From Burkholderia sp. USMB20 (lineage in GTDB: Bacteria; Pseudomonadota; Gammaproteobacteria; Burkholderiales; Burkholderiaceae), in the NCBI RefSeq assembly GCF_000949135.2, contig NZ_JTAN02000012.1, forward strand, positions 620,001 through 684,000: a DNA stretch of 64,000 bases, written 5' to 3'. Below are positions 62,271 through 64,000 of this stretch, one piece after another. The position numbers and the translations under genes were made by a program. Position 1 is the stretch's first letter; every line of letters starts with the position of its first letter. Under the pieces are notes generated by a model. It searched no databases and was not told where the DNA came from. It saw nothing but the letters and a program-made list of their open reading frames with translations.

Positions 62271-64000
62271 ATGGGACTGTTGGATGCTATTTCTACGAGC
62301 AGCGAATCGGATCAGGTGCCTTCGTTCGGAGGAGGCCTGATGGGAATGATGGCGAATCCGAACACCGCTGGCCTGATGGGCATGGCTGGCGCGCTGTTGC
62401 AAGCGTCGGGTGCATCCCGATTGCCCGTTACGAACGGCGCGGCGCTGGGCATGGGCTTACAGGGGGGCATGCAGGGAGCGCAGGATGCCTTCGCTATGCA
62501 ACGGCAACTGATGGGGTTGCGGATGGTGCAAGGGCTGATGGCAGGCAACTCAAGCGCGGCCGCTGCGCCGACCGCCACACAAGAATCCGTCGCTCCCGCG
62601 CCGCCGCTCGTCGGCTCGGCAAACGTGCCCGGCTTGTCCGGTATCTCGGCTGGAATGGGGGCATACGCGCCATCTCCGCAGACGGCAGCGGACTCCGCGG
62701 CTTCCCTCTATCCGACGCAAGCGCAGGCGACGGATTCGAACGTCAGGCGCATTCTGAACCAGGGATTGGGACTCAGCATGCTCGGTGTGCCCGGCGGGAT
62801 AGATTTCGCAAAGGCTCAGCTTCAGTACGATCCTTCGGTCCAGATGGCATTGCCGACGGACGTCCAGAAGAATGCCGCGGCCGCATATGGTTACGGCTCG
62901 CCCGAATATCAGAATGCATTGCGCGGCATCCTGACGAAGGACGGAATCGTCTCACTGCGCCCCGGCGCGCCATTCGTTATGAATGGCAAGATCGTGACGA
63001 CGCCTGGTGCGGCACCGGCCGGCTATATGAACAGCTACGACAATGCGAGCGGCCAATGGTCGGTCACACCCGTTGCGGGCGGCACGGAGGCGGTTCGGGG
63101 GAGTTCGGCTGCGCAGGCTGGCGGCAAAGCGCAGTACAACCTTCAGCAGGTTTGGGACCCGTCGGCGAATGGCGGTCATGGCGGCTTCGTTTTCCAGTCC
63201 ACTGCAAATATCGCAGACGCGTCGAATGGCGGTGTGCCTGGCGTACCGACTGGCGGTTTAGCTGGAATTTTCGCCCAGCAAGAGTCGAGCGGCGGTCGAA
63301 CTGCTCCGGATAACCCGCTCCAGATTCAACAAGGAACGTTCAACCGCTATGCGCAGCCCGGGGAGTCGTGGGATAACGTTGCAGACCGCAATACCGTTGC
63401 TCAGCGAGTTCTAAACACATACAGCCAGCAATACGGTGGCGATCTCGGGCGCATTGCAACGGCCTACTTCTCTGGCGAAGGTAATGTCGCCCCTCCGGGA
63501 AGTCCTACGCCGTTCCTTCGCAACGTCGCTGATAGCAATGGCAAGACCGTCGCATCCTATGTTGGCGACATTCTCGGTCGATCCGGTGGAATGACGCCTA
63601 CATCCCATGGGGCCCTCATGGCTGCTCAGCCCCCCCTTGGCGCCCAGGCTGACGCCACGGCACAGGCGCAGGGCCAGGTCGACACCATGAACACCTCGTA
63701 CAAGGAGGCGCGGCAGGCCCGGTCCACCGGTCAGTACGCGCTGACGATGCTAGACGACATGTCGAACTTCGCCCAGACGAAGAGCCCGGCACTGGCGAAC
63801 AAGCTGTACAACGTACAGGGAATCTTCTCGTCGGACGCTCAATTGTTTGATAAAGCGCGAGACAACCTTATCACGCAGGTGTCGACCTCGTCCGGCATGA
63901 GCACCGATGCCGCTCGGGCAATCGTCGATGGCGCCATCCCATCGTACGGCATGAATCCGCAGGCAATCCAGACCGGCCTGGGCCAGATCAAGGCACAGGT
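62271..64000 (+). CDS. Phage virion protein with lytic-transglycosylase-like region (runs off right edge)
   Basis: The frame is open from ATG 62271 to the end (576 codons, incomplete). The N-terminus is Gly/Met-rich and hydrophobic (GGGLMGMMANPNTAGLMGMAGALLQ), like podophage ejection or internal virion proteins that enter the membrane. Around residues 330-440 is IFAQQESSGGRTAPDNPLQ with likely catalytic Glu338, then GGDLGRIATAYFSGEGNV, resembling the soluble lytic transglycosylase fold. A helical Gln/Ala-rich region follows. It probably opens peptidoglycan during DNA entry. AGGGGAA precedes the ATG. Confidence 0.75.
   Translation, partial: MGLLDAISTSSESDQVPSFGGGLMGMMANPNTAGLMGMAGALLQASGASRLPVTNGAALGMGLQGGMQGAQDAFAMQRQLMGLRMVQGLMAGNSSAAAAPTATQESVAPAPPLVGSANVPGLSGISAGMGAYAPSPQTAADSAASLYPTQAQATDSNVRRILNQGLGLSMLGVPGGIDFAKAQLQYDPSVQMALPTDVQKNAAAAYGYGSPEYQNALRGILTKDGIVSLRPGAPFVMNGKIVTTPGAAPAGYMNSYDNASGQWSVTPVAGGTEAVRGSSAAQAGGKAQYNLQQVWDPSANGGHGGFVFQSTANIADASNGGVPGVPTGGLAGIFAQQESSGGRTAPDNPLQIQQGTFNRYAQPGESWDNVADRNTVAQRVLNTYSQQYGGDLGRIATAYFSGEGNVAPPGSPTPFLRNVADSNGKTVASYVGDILGRSGGMTPTSHGALMAAQPPLGAQADATAQAQGQVDTMNTSYKEARQARSTGQYALTMLDDMSNFAQTKSPALANKLYNVQGIFSSDAQLFDKARDNLITQVSTSSGMSTDAARAIVDGAIPSYGMNPQAIQTGLGQIKAQ

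Overview
The window is Burkholderia DNA, most likely chromosome 1 of a Burkholderia cepacia complex strain. The evidence is the very high GC content with a strong G/C bias at third codon positions, the fused hemD-hemX gene, the Burkholderia-type porin, and the order metG / OmpA-type lipoprotein / apbC / dcd and hemC-hemDX-hemY. I worked by eye from the sequence, so family names rest on motif recognition and not on searches.

Layout. 1-7.4 kb: the N-terminus of metG, an OmpA-domain lipoprotein, apbC (mrp), a SodC-like lipoprotein that has lost most metal ligands, dcd, a large Orn/Lys/Arg decarboxylase and an LprI-type secreted protein. 7.5-19 kb: a HAD phosphatase, argH, a MmyB-type regulator divergent from a methyltransferase, ppc, and the haem operon hemC-hemDX-hemY. 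19-31 kb: an MFS transporter, a short-chain dehydrogenase and a frameshifted aldehyde dehydrogenase (probably one catabolic group), ppa, a GIY-YIG protein with a long basic tail, a FemAB-like acyltransferase, nadE-glnB, a porin and a LysR regulator. 31-39 kb: a GNAT enzyme, a hisJQMP-type basic amino acid ABC transporter, a pirin-like protein, and an ompR-envZ pair (envZ disrupted) divergent from a Spy/CpxP-like periplasmic protein. 39-52 kb: a fused NitT/TauT-like ABC permease with its ATPase but no binding protein, a tandem pair of paralogous lipoproteins, otsA with an ATPase, a DHA2-type exporter, small envelope proteins, ecotin, a truncated TetR remnant and a secreted beta-helix lipoprotein.

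From about 52.1 kb the sequence becomes visibly less GC-rich, codon choice relaxes and genes become short: this is an integrated island or prophage that runs off the right edge. It opens with a translationally coupled HipA-like kinase / DUF3037 pair. Next come an XRE regulator with a palindromic operator inside its promoter, a ribbon-helix-helix repressor with two operators, an AlpA-like protein and a replication module (HTH protein, initiator-like protein carrying iteron-like repeats in its own gene, DnaB-like helicase). Last are a DUF5681 (small-terminase-like) gene, a set of small overlapping genes, and the start of a virion protein with a lytic-transglycosylase-like region. No integrase, portal, large terminase or capsid gene is in the window, and I see no tRNA, rRNA, IS element or CRISPR array.

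Most useful second looks: the iteron repeats plus polypyrimidine/A-rich tract inside the phage initiator gene; the HipA-like/DUF3037 pair at the island edge; a five-codon upstream ORF whose stop lies in a strong hairpin ahead of the aldehyde dehydrogenase; hairpins between hisJ and hisQ; a hairpin that sequesters the dcd ribosome binding site; phased GTTAC boxes between spy and ompR; and two proteins (SodC-like and pirin-like) that have lost family metal ligands.
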